This document shows positions 8,479 through 17,799 of a DNA stretch of 64,000 nt, one piece after another. The stretch is from assembly GCA_963780175.1 (NCBI GenBank), contig CAWAAT010000005.1, forward strand, positions 1 to 64,000. Direction: 5' to 3'. This DNA is from Brooklawnia sp963780175. Its GTDB lineage: Bacteria > Actinomycetota > Actinomycetes > Propionibacteriales > Propionibacteriaceae. Position 1 is the stretch's first letter. Every line of letters begins with the position of its first letter. The notes below the pieces were generated by a model. It worked only from the letters and a program-made list of their open reading frames with translations, had not been told where the DNA came from and ran no database searches. The position numbers and the translations under genes were made by a program.

Positions 8479-8520
8479 AATAGCTTCCCGCGTCCGAAAT
8501 AGGGCACGCGGGAAGCTATT
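8479..8520. repeat. Intergenic 15-bp perfect inverted repeat
   Basis: Arms 8479-8493 (AATAGCTTCCCGCGT) and 8506-8520 with a 12-base spacer. A second, overlapping pairing is possible between GCGTGCCC (8471-8478) and GGGCACGC (8502-8509). It lies in the 292-base gap between rplI and serC, which holds no recognisable gene. It could be a bidirectional transcription stop or a dispersed palindromic element. Confidence 0.6.
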
Positions 8521-8640
8521 TCGCACGCGTCTGGCTTGAGGGGGGACGCGTCCGCGACAAGGCCACGAGCCCCACGACCCGAGTGTCCAGCAGGTGGGGT
8601 CGGGTCCCCACCCACCGACCGGGGTGGAAGAATCAGCTTC

Positions 8641-9721
8641 GTGCGCGCATACAACTTCTCCGCTGGTCCCGCGATGATGCCGCTCGAGGTGATCGAGCAG
8701 GCGCAGGCCGAGCTGCCCGACTGGAAGGGCGGCATGTCGGTCCTCGAGGTCTCGCACCGCGGCGCCGACTTCGTCGAGTGCGCCGCGCAGGCCGAACAGT
8801 CCTGCGCGACGTGATGGGCATCCCCGACAACTACAAGGTGCTCTTCCTGCAGGGCGGTGCGATGGGCCAGTTCGCCGCCATCCCGCTCAACCTGACCCGC
8901 GAGGGCGATGCGATCGACTTCGTCCTGACCGGCCAGTGGGGGTCGAAGGCGCTCAAGGAGGCCCGGAAGTTGGGCCTGGACGTCACAATCGTCGCGGACG
9001 AGAAAGCCTCGAACTACACGACAACGCCGGCCGAAGCCAGCTTCTCGGCCACGTCCAGGCGCGAAGTACCTGCACTACACCCCGAACGAGACCATCGGCG
9101 GCGTCGAGTTCGGCTACGTGCCGGCTACCGGCGACGTACCGCTGGTCGCCGACATGAGCTCGACGATCCTGTCGCGTCCGATCGACGTCTCGAAGTTCGG
9201 CCTGATCTACGCCGGCACCCAGAAGAACATGGGCCCGGCGGGCATGGCCGTGGTGATCGTCCGCGATGACCTCATCGACCAGGCCCGGCGCGTCCACCCC
9301 GTCCATCTGGCACTACCGCGAGCAGGCGGACGCCGACTCGATGCTCAACACCCCGCCCACCTTCTCGATCTACCTGCTCGGCAAGATCCTCGACTGGGTG
9401 AAGGCCAACGGCGGGCTCGTCGGCATGGCCGAGCGCAACAAGGCCAAGGCCGACCTGCTCTACGGCTTCCTGGACGCCTCGGACTACTACTCCAACCCGG
9501 TCGCGCTCGATGCGCGCAGCTGGATGAACGTGCCGTTCCTGATGGCCAACTCCGACCTCAACAAGCAGTTCGTCGCAGAGGCTGCTCGCGCCGGTCTGAT
9601 GAACCTGGCCGGTCACCGGTCGGTGGGCGGCATGCGCGCGTCCATCTACAACGCGATGCCCATCGAGGGCGTACAGGCGCTGATCGATTTCATGAAGGAG
9701 TTTGAGCGCGCCCACGCCTGA
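8641..9721 (+). CDS. serC: Phosphoserine aminotransferase, three frameshifts as written
   Basis: Class V PLP aminotransferase converting 3-phosphohydroxypyruvate to phosphoserine. The GTG start gives VRAYNFSAGPAMMPLEVI. The whole protein is readable over three frame changes: a missing C near 8800 (restoring QSLRDVMGIPDNYK), an extra base near 9057 (restoring SATSGAKYLHYTPNE), and an extra base near 9287 (restoring QARASTPSIWHYREQ). The PLP lysine is in YAGTQKNMGPAG and the end is FMKEFERAHA. No residue block is missing, so the indels look like sequence errors; genuine inactivation cannot be excluded. serA follows after 13 bases. Confidence 0.85.
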
Positions 9722-9734
9722 GCGCCAGCACACC

Positions 9735-10905
9735 ATGACCTATCGAATCAAGACCCTCAACGCCATCAGCTCGCACGGACTGAACCGGCTCCCCAAGGAC
9801 ACCTTCGAGGTCGGCAACGACATCGAGGACGCCGACGCCTGGCTCGTCCGCTCGGCCGACCTGCACCACGTCAAAATCCCCGCGAGCGTCCAGGCGGTCG
9901 CCCGGGCCGGTGCCGGCACCAACAACATCCCGGTCGCCGATCTCAGTGACCGCGGGGTGGTTGTCTTCTTCACCCCCGGTGCCAACGCCAACGCGGTCAA
10001 GGAACTCGTGCATCGTCGGCATGCTGCTGGCGGCCCGCAATGTCGTCCCGGCACTGTCGTTCGCCCGTAACCTGACCGGCGACGAGTCGGAGATGAACGT
10101 CGCCGTCGAGTCGGGCAAGAAGCAGTTCGTCGGCTGGGAGTTGCCCGGACGCACGCTGGGGGTCATCGGATTGGGCGCGATCGGCGTCGAGGTCGCCAAC
10201 GCCGCCCAGTCGCTGGGCATGCGGGTGCTCGGCTACGACCCGGCCATCACCATCCGGCACGCCTGGCAGCTGTCGAGCCAGGTCGACCGGGCGGCGAGCA
10301 TCGAGGAGGTCTTCAAGAAGGCCGACGTCATCACCGTCCACGTGCCCTTGATGGAGTCGACGAAGCACCTGGTCAATGCCGAGCGGATCGCCCTGATGAA
10401 GTCGCGATCGGTGTTGCTGAATTTCGCCCGCGCCGGAATCGTCGACGAGCAGGCCGTGCTGGCCGCACTGGACGCCGGGGAGATCCGAGGCTACGTCTGT
10501 GACTTCCCCAGCCCGGCGCTGCACGGCCATCCCAGAGTCGTCGCCCTGCCACATCTGGGCGCGTCCACCGGTGAGGCTGAGGACAACTGCGCGGTGATGG
10601 CCGCCGAGGCTCTTCGGGACTTCCTGGAGAACGGCAACATCGTCAACTCGGTGAACTTCCCGGACGCGACAATGGCCCGCGAGGAGGGCGCCAGCCGCAT
10701 CGTGATCGCCAACCGCAACGTGCCCAACATGGTCGCCGAGATCTCGTCGCTGATCGGTGACGCCGGATTGAACATCACCAACCTGCTCAACAAGTCTCGT
10801 GGCGAGCGAGCATGGACGATGATCGACGTCGACGGATCGGTCCCGGACGCGTTGCTCACGCGGATCCATGGTCTTGTCGGCGTGCTGAGCGCCCGGGTCA
10901 TCTGA
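9735..10905 (+). CDS. serA: D-3-phosphoglycerate dehydrogenase, one frameshift as written
   Basis: First step of serine synthesis. About 390 residues, the short form with one C-terminal ACT domain. Visible are GAGTNNIPV, the NAD site GVIGLGAIGVEVAN, the catalytic Arg in NFARAGIVDE, the catalytic His in LPHLGASTGEAEDN, and ACT residues MVAEISSLIGDAGLNITNLL. A surplus C at about 10011 breaks the frame; without it KELVIVGMLLAARN reads through. Paired with serC 13 bases upstream as a serine operon. Confidence 0.85.
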
Positions 10906-10929
10906 ACCAACCCCGGCGACGCTTCGGCC

Positions 10930-11961
10930 TCAGTTCGCGCTGAGGCCATTCGCCCGGGCGATTGCGCCGCTGGCCGCCGCCTGCATCTGCTTGGCGATGC
11001 CCCCTGTCGTGGAGACCCGAGGGCCCGGCTGGACGATGGGCTCCATCCCGTCCGGCACGGGATGGGTGAGGATGCTGTGCGCCACCAGTCGCACAGCGCG
11101 GGTCAGGTGCTTCGTGCCGTCCCAGCACAGGGCCACCGTGCGGCCGTCACCGGCGTCCACCACAGGCAGCACCACGACATCCTGGATGGGGAACGCGCGA
11201 ATGGCGAGTTCGTTGAGCACGCCCACCCCAAGTCCTGCCCGCACCAGATTGAGCAACGTCATCGGCTGTTCGGTGTGACCGACGATCCGTGGCTCCAGCC
11301 CCCAACGCGAGAACGCGGCCCCAAACTCGGGATCGATGTAGGCACCCGGCCGGGCGATCACGATGAGCCCGTGTCTGGCCAACTCGGCGGGTTGGATCCC
11401 CTCAGGTCCGGTTGTGGGTTCCTGCCCCGCGGCGAAGACCGCCACGAACCGCTCCCGCCACAGCGATATGTGCGCGATGGGTTGGTTGGACGGCTCGTGC
11501 AGCAGGGCCCTGACGGCCAGGTCGATGGTGTGCCCCCGCAGCGACTCCGCCAGCTGGGTCGTGGTCTGCTCCGACAGTTCCACCGAGACCTCAGGGGCCT
11601 GCCGCTTGATCCGGGCCAGCAACCCCGGCATGAAACTGGCGCTGATCGAGGGATGGGTGCCCAGGATCACCGTCCCGCGCGTCTCACCGATGCGATCGCT
11701 GAAGGCGTCGGACGCCTCATCAAGCACCTGCAGGACGCGACGGGCGTGCGCGGCCATGATCACCCCGGCCTCGGTCGGGGTGACGGGGCGCTGCTGACGA
11801 TCGAGTAGTGAACTACCCACCCAGGCTTCCAACTGGGCCACGTGGGTGCTGATCCGGGATTGTGATCGGTGCAGCCGCTGGGCGGCCTGGCTGAAACTCC
11901 CAAGTTCGACCACGGCAAGGAAAGACTCGAACCATGCCGGGGACAGGAAGCGCCTCGACAT
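10930..11961 (-). CDS. LysR-family regulator, divergent from TRAP transporter
   Basis: About 343 residues: N-terminal winged HTH (WFESFLAVVELGSFSQAAQRLHRSQSRIS) and a LysR substrate domain (GTVILGTHPSISASFMPGLL; GLGVGVLNELAI), with a C-terminal tail after about residue 300. The ATG at 11961 is preferred over the GTG at 11970 because AAGGGGGG at 11972-11979 is then correctly spaced. The divergent dctQMP genes and the inverted repeat at 11979-11997 suggest it controls the transporter and itself in response to the imported acid. The ligand is unknown. Confidence 0.88.
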   Translation of the reverse strand: MSRRFLSPAWFESFLAVVELGSFSQAAQRLHRSQSRISTHVAQLEAWVGSSLLDRQQRPVTPTEAGVIMAAHARRVLQVLDEASDAFSDRIGETRGTVILGTHPSISASFMPGLLARIKRQAPEVSVELSEQTTTQLAESLRGHTIDLAVRALLHEPSNQPIAHISLWRERFVAVFAAGQEPTTGPEGIQPAELARHGLIVIARPGAYIDPEFGAAFSRWGLEPRIVGHTEQPMTLLNLVRAGLGVGVLNELAIRAFPIQDVVVLPVVDAGDGRTVALCWDGTKHLTRAVRLVAHSILTHPVPDGMEPIVQPGPRVSTTGGIAKQMQAAASGAIARANGLSAN

Positions 11962-11978
11962 CACACTCACCCCCCTTC

Positions 11979-11997
11979 GTATCCGCCTATCGGATAC
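11979..11997. promoter_or_regulatory. LysR-type operator candidate
   Basis: Perfect inverted repeat GTATCCG-CCTAT-CGGATAC, containing a T-N11-A LysR box, between the divergent lysR-like gene and dctQ and touching the ribosome-binding region of the regulator. Confidence 0.55.
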
Positions 11998-12140
11998 AAA
12001 CTATCAAGAACTCGGTCCACCAAGGCGTTGACTCGACCCAGGCCGGAATGATGGGCTGTCCTACACGATCTATGGTTGCTCGCCCTGCACGGATCCAGCC
12101 CGCCGCACCGATGCGGCCAGACGATGAGGAGTTCCCACCT

Positions 12141-12704
12141 ATGGCTGACGGAGAACAGAAGGCCGTGGAGGTACCAGCTTCCACGGCCGTCACACGACTG
12201 AGGCAGGCCCTGCGCGTGGTCGACCTGACGCTCAAGGGGTTGGTGTCAACAGCGCTGGTGCTGATGGTCACCTTCGTCTTCCTCAATGCGTTCCTCCGCT
12301 ACGTCTTCCGCTCAGGTCTGACCTGGTCAGAAGAGGGTGCTAGATACCTGTTCGTCTGGGTGGTCTTCCTCGGAGCCATCGTCGCCACCCAGGAGCGTGG
12401 GCACCTGGCCGTCGACCTGTTCACCTCGCGCTTCAAAGGCATTGGACAGCGCCTGATCATCATCGCGACCAATCTGGTCTTCATCGTCGTCCTGGCGTTC
12501 CTGGTGGACGGCCTGGCCAGACTGATGGCACTCAACGCCGGTGTTCCCGCACCGGTGACCGGCATCCCGCGCAACACCATGTACATGGCCGGCTTCTTCG
12601 GATCCATCGTGATGATCGGGATCCTGACATTCCAAACGATCGTGCTGGGCGTGCTGGGTCGGCTGGAGAACCTCCACGAGCGCGAAGTGGGGGCCGTCGA
12701 ATGA
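12141..12704 (+). CDS. dctQ: TRAP transporter small permease (DctQ type)
   Basis: 187 residues with four membrane segments: LVSTALVLMVTFVFLNAFL, RYLFVWVVFLGAIVATQ, LIIIATNLVFIVVLAFLVD and MAGFFGSIVMIGILTFQTI. The signature WSEEGARYLFVWVVFLGA is typical of DctQ. The ATG at 12141 is chosen; MRPDDEE at 12111 is a possible longer start. The stop overlaps the dctM start (ATGA). Forms the membrane complex with DctM for Na+-driven uptake of an organic acid or related anion. Confidence 0.92.
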   Translation: MADGEQKAVEVPASTAVTRLRQALRVVDLTLKGLVSTALVLMVTFVFLNAFLRYVFRSGLTWSEEGARYLFVWVVFLGAIVATQERGHLAVDLFTSRFKGIGQRLIIIATNLVFIVVLAFLVDGLARLMALNAGVPAPVTGIPRNTMYMAGFFGSIVMIGILTFQTIVLGVLGRLENLHEREVGAVE

Positions 12705-13972
12705 TCTGGCTCTTCCTCGGCGTGCTGTTCCTCTTCCTGTTCGCCGGCGTCCCGGTCGCCGCCGCGATGCTCGTGGCAGCCAGTGTCGTGCTGGCCAGCC
12801 TCGGCCTGTTCGACACCCAGGTGCTGGCCGAGAACATCATCAATGGCTCGAACAACTTCGCACTGATGGCGATCCCTTTCTTCATCCTCACCGGTGAGAT
12901 CATGAATGCTGGCGGGGTTTCCCGGCGCATCGTCGACTTCGCCAGCTCGCTCGTCGGTCACATCCGCGGCGGCCTGGGCTACGTCACCGTCATCACCGGC
13001 ATCATCTTCGCCGGCATCTCGGGCTCTGCCGTGGCAGACACCGCAGCACTCGGCGCGATCCTCATCCCGATGATGGTCGCGAAGGGCTACCGGACCGACA
13101 AGGCCACCGCGCTGGTGGGTGCCACCGGAATCATCGGCACGGTCATCCCGCCCAGCATCCCGATGATCCTGTTCGGCGTCATCAGCGGGGTGTCGGTGAC
13201 CGGCATGTTCATGTCGGGCATCGTGCCAGGCATCATCATGGGCGTGGGCCTGATGGTCCTGTGGCGCCTGATCACCAACCGTGAGCACATGGCGAAGATT
13301 CCCAAGGCCTCCAGGACCGAACGGCGGCAGGCGTTCGTCCGGTCATTCTGGGCGCTCCTGCTGCCGGTCATCATCATCGTCGGGTTGCGGGGCGGCGTGT
13401 TCACCCCCACCGAGGCCGGTGTGGTCGCGTCCGTGTACGCGTTCATCATCAGCCTGTTCTACCGCGAACTGAGCTTCACCAAGATCGTCGACGTGCTGGT
13501 CTCGACCGCCAAGACCACCGGTGTGGTGCTCTTCCTTGCCGCTGCCGCGATGGTGTCGGCCTACGCGATCACGATCGCCCAGATCCCACAGGAGTTGTCC
13601 CAGACCCTGATGGGTATCACCACCAATCCGACGCTGATGATGCTGCTGATCATGGCCTTTCTGTTCCTGGTCGGCTGCGTGATGGACATGACTCCGGCCA
13701 TTCTGATCTTCGCGCCGGTGCTGCTGCCGGTCGTCACAGCGCTCGGTATCGACCCGATCTACTTCGGCGTCATGATGGTCATCAACCTGTCGGTCGGCCT
13801 GATCACCCCACCCGTCGGCACGGTGCTCTACGTCGCCTGTGGCATCAGCAAACTGAGCATCGTCCAGCTGAGCAAGACCATCTGGCCGTACTTCGCGTTC
13901 TACTTCTCGCTGCTGCTGTTGTTCGCGGTGTTCCCCCAGATCATCACCGTGCCCGGCGCGTTCCTGAGATAG
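12701..13972 (+). CDS. dctM: TRAP transporter large permease (DctM type)
   Basis: 423 residues, about 12 membrane segments, the usual DctM length. Hallmarks: GSNNFALMAIPFFILTGEIM, ISGSAVADTAALGAILIPMM, IGTVIPPSIPMILFGVISG, LLIMAFLFLVGCVMDMTPA and NLSVGLITPPVGTVLYVACG. It is the ion-coupled channel subunit. Starts inside dctQ and is followed after 46 bases by dctP. Confidence 0.95.
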   Translation: MIWLFLGVLFLFLFAGVPVAAAMLVAASVVLASLGLFDTQVLAENIINGSNNFALMAIPFFILTGEIMNAGGVSRRIVDFASSLVGHIRGGLGYVTVITGIIFAGISGSAVADTAALGAILIPMMVAKGYRTDKATALVGATGIIGTVIPPSIPMILFGVISGVSVTGMFMSGIVPGIIMGVGLMVLWRLITNREHMAKIPKASRTERRQAFVRSFWALLLPVIIIVGLRGGVFTPTEAGVVASVYAFIISLFYRELSFTKIVDVLVSTAKTTGVVLFLAAAAMVSAYAITIAQIPQELSQTLMGITTNPTLMMLLIMAFLFLVGCVMDMTPAILIFAPVLLPVVTALGIDPIYFGVMMVINLSVGLITPPVGTVLYVACGISKLSIVQLSKTIWPYFAFYFSLLLLFAVFPQIITVPGAFLR

Positions 13973-14018
13973 CCCGACCTCTACCAGACATCCCGTTTCA
14001 CCCACTAAGGAGACGAAA

Positions 14019-15059
14019 ATGAAGAGAAGGACATTCCTGTTCGGCGCGGCAGGCTCTGCAGCAGCCGCGACACTGGTCGCCTGCGGCGGCAACGGCACGG
14101 CCACCTCAGGCGCCTCGAGCGCCGCCGGTGGTGGGAGCAGCAGCCTGAAGACCATCCGGGTTGCCCACTACTTCAACGAGGCGCACCCCAACCACAAGGC
14201 CCTGGTCGAGGTTTTTAAGCCCGCCATCGAGGAGGGCAGCAACGGCGACATCACCGTGCAGGTCTTCCCCAACAGCCAGTTGGGCGACGAGGAGGCGATG
14301 AGCAACGGCGTGCGCAACGGCACCATCGAGATGGCTGTTCCCGGCGGTCTGCTGGCCAACGCCGATCGGCGCATCGGCCTGGTCGAGTTCCCCTTCCTGT
14401 TCGACGACTACGCCCACGCCCGCAAGGCTCTGGACGGTGAGACCGGCGAGTTCGTCAGCGAGGCGTTCCGCTCACTGGGTGCCGAGCCGCTCGGCTTCTC
14501 ACTGAACGGGATGCGCGTTGTCTCGTCCAACAAGGCGATCGAGAAGCTGGACGACTTCAAGGGCTTCCGGCTGCGCATGCCGAACGTCCCGGTCTACATC
14601 ATGACCGGGGAGGCCCTGGGCGCCACCGTCACGCCGATGTCGATCTCCGAGATCTTCACAGCGCTCGAGCAGAACGTCATCGACGGCCAGGAGAACCCGT
14701 ACCTGACGGTGCTGGCCAACAAATGGTACGAGGTCCAGTCCCACATGATCGAGACCTACCACCTGCTGTCGGTCAACTTCTACCTGATCAACCAGGGCCT
14801 GTACGAGGGGCTCGACTCCGCGACCCAGACGTTGATCGCCGAGTCTGCTGACAAGTCGTCCAGGCACGCCTGGAACACCTCGGTCGACCTGGAGAAGACG
14901 GTCAAGGAGGAGCTCGAGGGTCACGGCATGCAGATCATCGTGCCCGATGCCTCGTTCAAGTCCGAGCTTCGCACGGCGATGGACGGGGTCTACGACAAGC
15001 TCTACACCGACTTCGACTGGGCCGAGGAGCAGGTCAACAAGATCAAGGCGCTGGCCTGA
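14019..15059 (+). CDS. dctP: TRAP transporter substrate-binding lipoprotein (DctP type)
   Basis: 346 residues. The N-terminus MKRRTFLFGAAGSAAAATLVAC carries a Tat-like RR followed by a lipobox (LVAC, Cys22), so it is a membrane-tethered binding protein as expected in a Gram-positive. The DctP family core includes LGDEEAMSNGVRNGTIEMA, FPFLFDDYAHARKALDG, FRLRMPNVPVYIM and the EIFTALEQNVIDGQENP signature with its ligand-binding region. TAAGGAG at 14006-14012 precedes the ATG. The substrate is not deducible; sugar acids and dicarboxylates are both common for this family. Confidence 0.93.
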   Translation: MKRRTFLFGAAGSAAAATLVACGGNGTATSGASSAAGGGSSSLKTIRVAHYFNEAHPNHKALVEVFKPAIEEGSNGDITVQVFPNSQLGDEEAMSNGVRNGTIEMAVPGGLLANADRRIGLVEFPFLFDDYAHARKALDGETGEFVSEAFRSLGAEPLGFSLNGMRVVSSNKAIEKLDDFKGFRLRMPNVPVYIMTGEALGATVTPMSISEIFTALEQNVIDGQENPYLTVLANKWYEVQSHMIETYHLLSVNFYLINQGLYEGLDSATQTLIAESADKSSRHAWNTSVDLEKTVKEELEGHGMQIIVPDASFKSELRTAMDGVYDKLYTDFDWAEEQVNKIKALA

Positions 15060-15100
15060 TCATCGATCTTCAGGCCTGATCATCCAGCCTCAGGCCTGAA
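15053..15100 (+). repeat. 20-bp tandem repeat, about 2.4 copies, over the dctP stop
   Basis: Units at 15053-15072 and 15073-15092 share ggcctgatcatc and differ in the second half; a partial third unit GGCCTGAA follows at 15093. The first copy contains the dctP stop codon. Confidence 0.6.
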
Positions 15101-15104
15101 AAAC

Positions 15105-15147
15105 ACACGAGGGGTGGTCCCGCCAGGTGCGGGGCCACCCTTCGTGT
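15105..15147 (+). terminator. Long hairpin after dctP
   Basis: Bases 15105-15123 pair almost fully with 15129-15147 (ACACGAGGGGTGG with CCACCCTTCGTGT as the outer part). A GC-rich stem of about 19 bp; the A-run AAAAA at 15099-15103 lies on its left side, so it would serve transcripts from the right as well. The next gene starts at 15213. Confidence 0.55.
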
Positions 15148-15212
15148 CCGGCCGGACGTCCACGCCGCAGGTGGCCCGCGCCGGCCCAGCCCGACACCCT
15201 AGTCTGGAGCCC

Positions 15213-17758
15213 ATGGAGAGCTACAATCGGGCCAGCACGGGCGTCTCCGGCCTCGACCGCATCTTCGACGGCCTGCGGCTCGGCGACAACGTGGTCTGGC
15301 AGGTCGACAACCTGGCCCAGTACCGCGCGCTCGTCCAACCGTTCGCCGAACGGGCGCGCGCCGAGGGCCGCCGACTGGTCTACCTGCGCTTCGGCCAGCA
15401 TGGCCCCCTGCTGGACGATCTCGACGGCGTCGAGGTGTACCGACTGGACGCGTCCCTGGGTTTCGAGAACTTCGCCAGCGCGGTGCACCAGATCGTCACC
15501 GAGGTCGGGTTCGGCGCGTTCTACATTCTCGACTCGCTGACCTCGCTGCTCTACACCTGGCGCAGCGATCTGGCCGTCGGGAACTTCTTCAAGGTCACCT
15601 GCCCCTACTTGTTCGAACTCGACACCGTCGCCTACTTCGGGCTGATCCGCCGCGAGCACACCTTCGCCACGCTGGCGATGATCCGCGACACCACTCAGCT
15701 GCTGCTGGACGTCTACTACATCGGCGGATCAACCTACGTCCACCCGTTGAAGGTGTGGCTGCGCCACTCGCCCACGATGTTCTTCCCGCACCTGTTGAAC
15801 GGTGACGAGGCGAACCCGATCACCAGTTCCGAGACCACCGCCCGGCTGTTCGCGTCCGCGTCCCTGCGCGTCGACCCGCCCGACCACTGGCACCGGGTGG
15901 TGCAGCAGGGCTGGGAGGCGCTCGACGCCATGGACGACGCGGTTCAGCGGGCAGCCGCCGACGAACTGATCGACATGTTCATCGGACGCGAGGGGCGCGT
16001 CGTCGAACTCTGCCGCCAGAACCTCACCCTGGCCGACCTGCTGATCATCGCGACGCGTGAGATCGGCACCGGCTACATCGGGGGTAAATCGGTCGGCATG
16101 CTGGTGGCCCGCGCGATTCTCGAACACGACTCCGAGAACCGTTTCAACGCCAAGATGGAGCAGCACGACTCGTACTTCCTGGGTAGCGACCTGTTCTACA
16201 CGTTCATCATCGCCAACGGCTGGTGGAAGCTGTGGGCCGAGCAGAAGAGCCCCGAGGGCTATTTCACCGCCGGTGCCTCACTCAACCGCAAACTCGCCAC
16301 GGGACGTTTCCCGCCGGCGATCCGCGAGCAGTTCCTCAGCATGCTGGAGTACTTCGGCCAGTCCCCCATCATCGTGCGGTCCAGTTCGCTGCTGGAGGAC
16401 AACTTCGGAAACGCGTTTGCCGGCAAGTACGAGTCGGTGTTCTGCGCCAACCAGGGCGCTCCGGAGAACCGGCTGCACGCCTTGGAGGACGCGGTGCGCA
16501 CCGTCTACGCGTCCGCGATGAGCAGCGACGCGCTGGAATACCGACGCAACCGGGGCCTGGACCGCTCCGACGAGCAGATGGCCATCCTGGTGCAGCGGGT
16601 CAGCGGCGACCACCACGGCGGCTACTTCTTCCCGCACGCCGCCGGTGTGGGCAACTCGTCCAACCTGTATGTCTGGGACCCCAGCATCGACCCGGACGCC
16701 GGCGTCCTGCGCCTGGTGCTGGGGCTTGGCACCCGCGCGGTCGACCGCACCATCACCGACCACGCCAAGCTGATCACCCTCGACGAGCCGACCCGGTTGA
16801 TCGACAGCCGCGACCCCAGCCGACACACCCAGCGTTATGTCGACGTGCTGGGCCTCGAGAGCAACTCGCAGCAGACCAAGCCGCTGGCAGACATCCGCGA
16901 CCTGGACATCAAAGCCGACTGGAACCTGTTCCTGTCGACCGACACCGAGACGCTGCGCTGGCTGCGCGAGAACGACCGGCCCATCAAGCAGGTACCCAAG
17001 GTGCTGGACTTCCACGGCCTGATCACCCGCACGAACTTCGCACCACTCATGCGCGACATGCTCGCCACGCTCAGCGCCGCCTACGACCACCCGGTCGACA
17101 TCGAGTACACCGTCAACATCAACGACCGGGGCGAGCCGCGCATCAACCTCGTCCAGTGCAGGCCCCTGCAGACCCGGGGGCTGGGACGCGCCGTCGCCAT
17201 CCCGGACGACCCCGACCCGGCCACCATTGTGCTCAGCTCGTCCGGCAACTTCATGGGCGGCAACGTCCGCCTGCCGCTGGACTACATCGTGGCCGTGCGA
17301 CCCGAGGCCTACCTGACCCTCGGCCAGCAGGAACGCTACGCGGTGGCCCGCGGCATGGGCGTGCTGAACAAGGCGCTGGCGGGGACGTCCTTCATGATCC
17401 TCGGTCCGGGACGCTGGGGGACGACCACCCCGTCGTTGGGCATCCCGGTGCACTTCACCGAGATCAGCAACGCCGCGGTGATGGCCGAGTTCACCTACCC
17501 GGCCGGCGGGTTCATCCCCGAACTCAGCCAGGGCAGCCACTTCTTCCAGGACCTCGTCGAGTCGGGGATCTTCTACGTCGGTATCTTCGACAAACAGCCG
17601 AACGTCATCTTCACCCCGGAGTTGATCACGGCCGGCCCAATCTGTTGACCGATCTGGTCCCCGACCTGCACGGTCTGGCCCACGTGTTGCACGTGGCCCG
17701 GTTCGAATCGCTGGTGCTGTATTCCGACATCGCCACTCAACGCGTCCTGGCCTGCTGA
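15213..17758 (+). CDS. RecA/KaiC-like plus PEP-synthase-like ATP-grasp protein, C-terminal frameshift
   Basis: About 848 residues when one missing base in the C-run near 17636-17638 is restored; as written it stops at 17648. Residues 1-200 resemble a RecA/KaiC-like domain (STGVSGLDRIFDGLRLGDNVVWQVDN), but the P-loop position lacks GxxGxGK[ST]. Residues about 320-680 match the PEP/pyruvate-binding ATP-grasp domain of PEP synthase (GGKSVGMLVAR, SPIIVRSSSLLEDNFGNAFAGKYESVF, MAILVQRVSGDHHGGYFFP, INLVQCRPLQTRG). There is no PPDK-like phosphohistidine or PEP-utilising C-terminal domain. The tail after the shift (LLTDLVPDLHGLAHVLHVARF) is clearly coding. A stand-alone ATP-dependent kinase or dikinase-like protein of unknown substrate, next to pta. 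Confidence 0.75.
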
Positions 17759-17762
17759 AACC

Positions 17763-17777
17763 GGGCTCGCCGAGCCC
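17763..17777 (+). other. Small hairpin between the ATP-grasp gene and pta
   Basis: GGGCTC-gcc-GAGCCC, a perfect 6-bp stem without a T-run, in the 41-base gap before the pta GTG start. Possible processing or weak attenuation site. Confidence 0.35.
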
Positions 17778-17799
17778 CGAATACCCGTATGTTCGTGCT

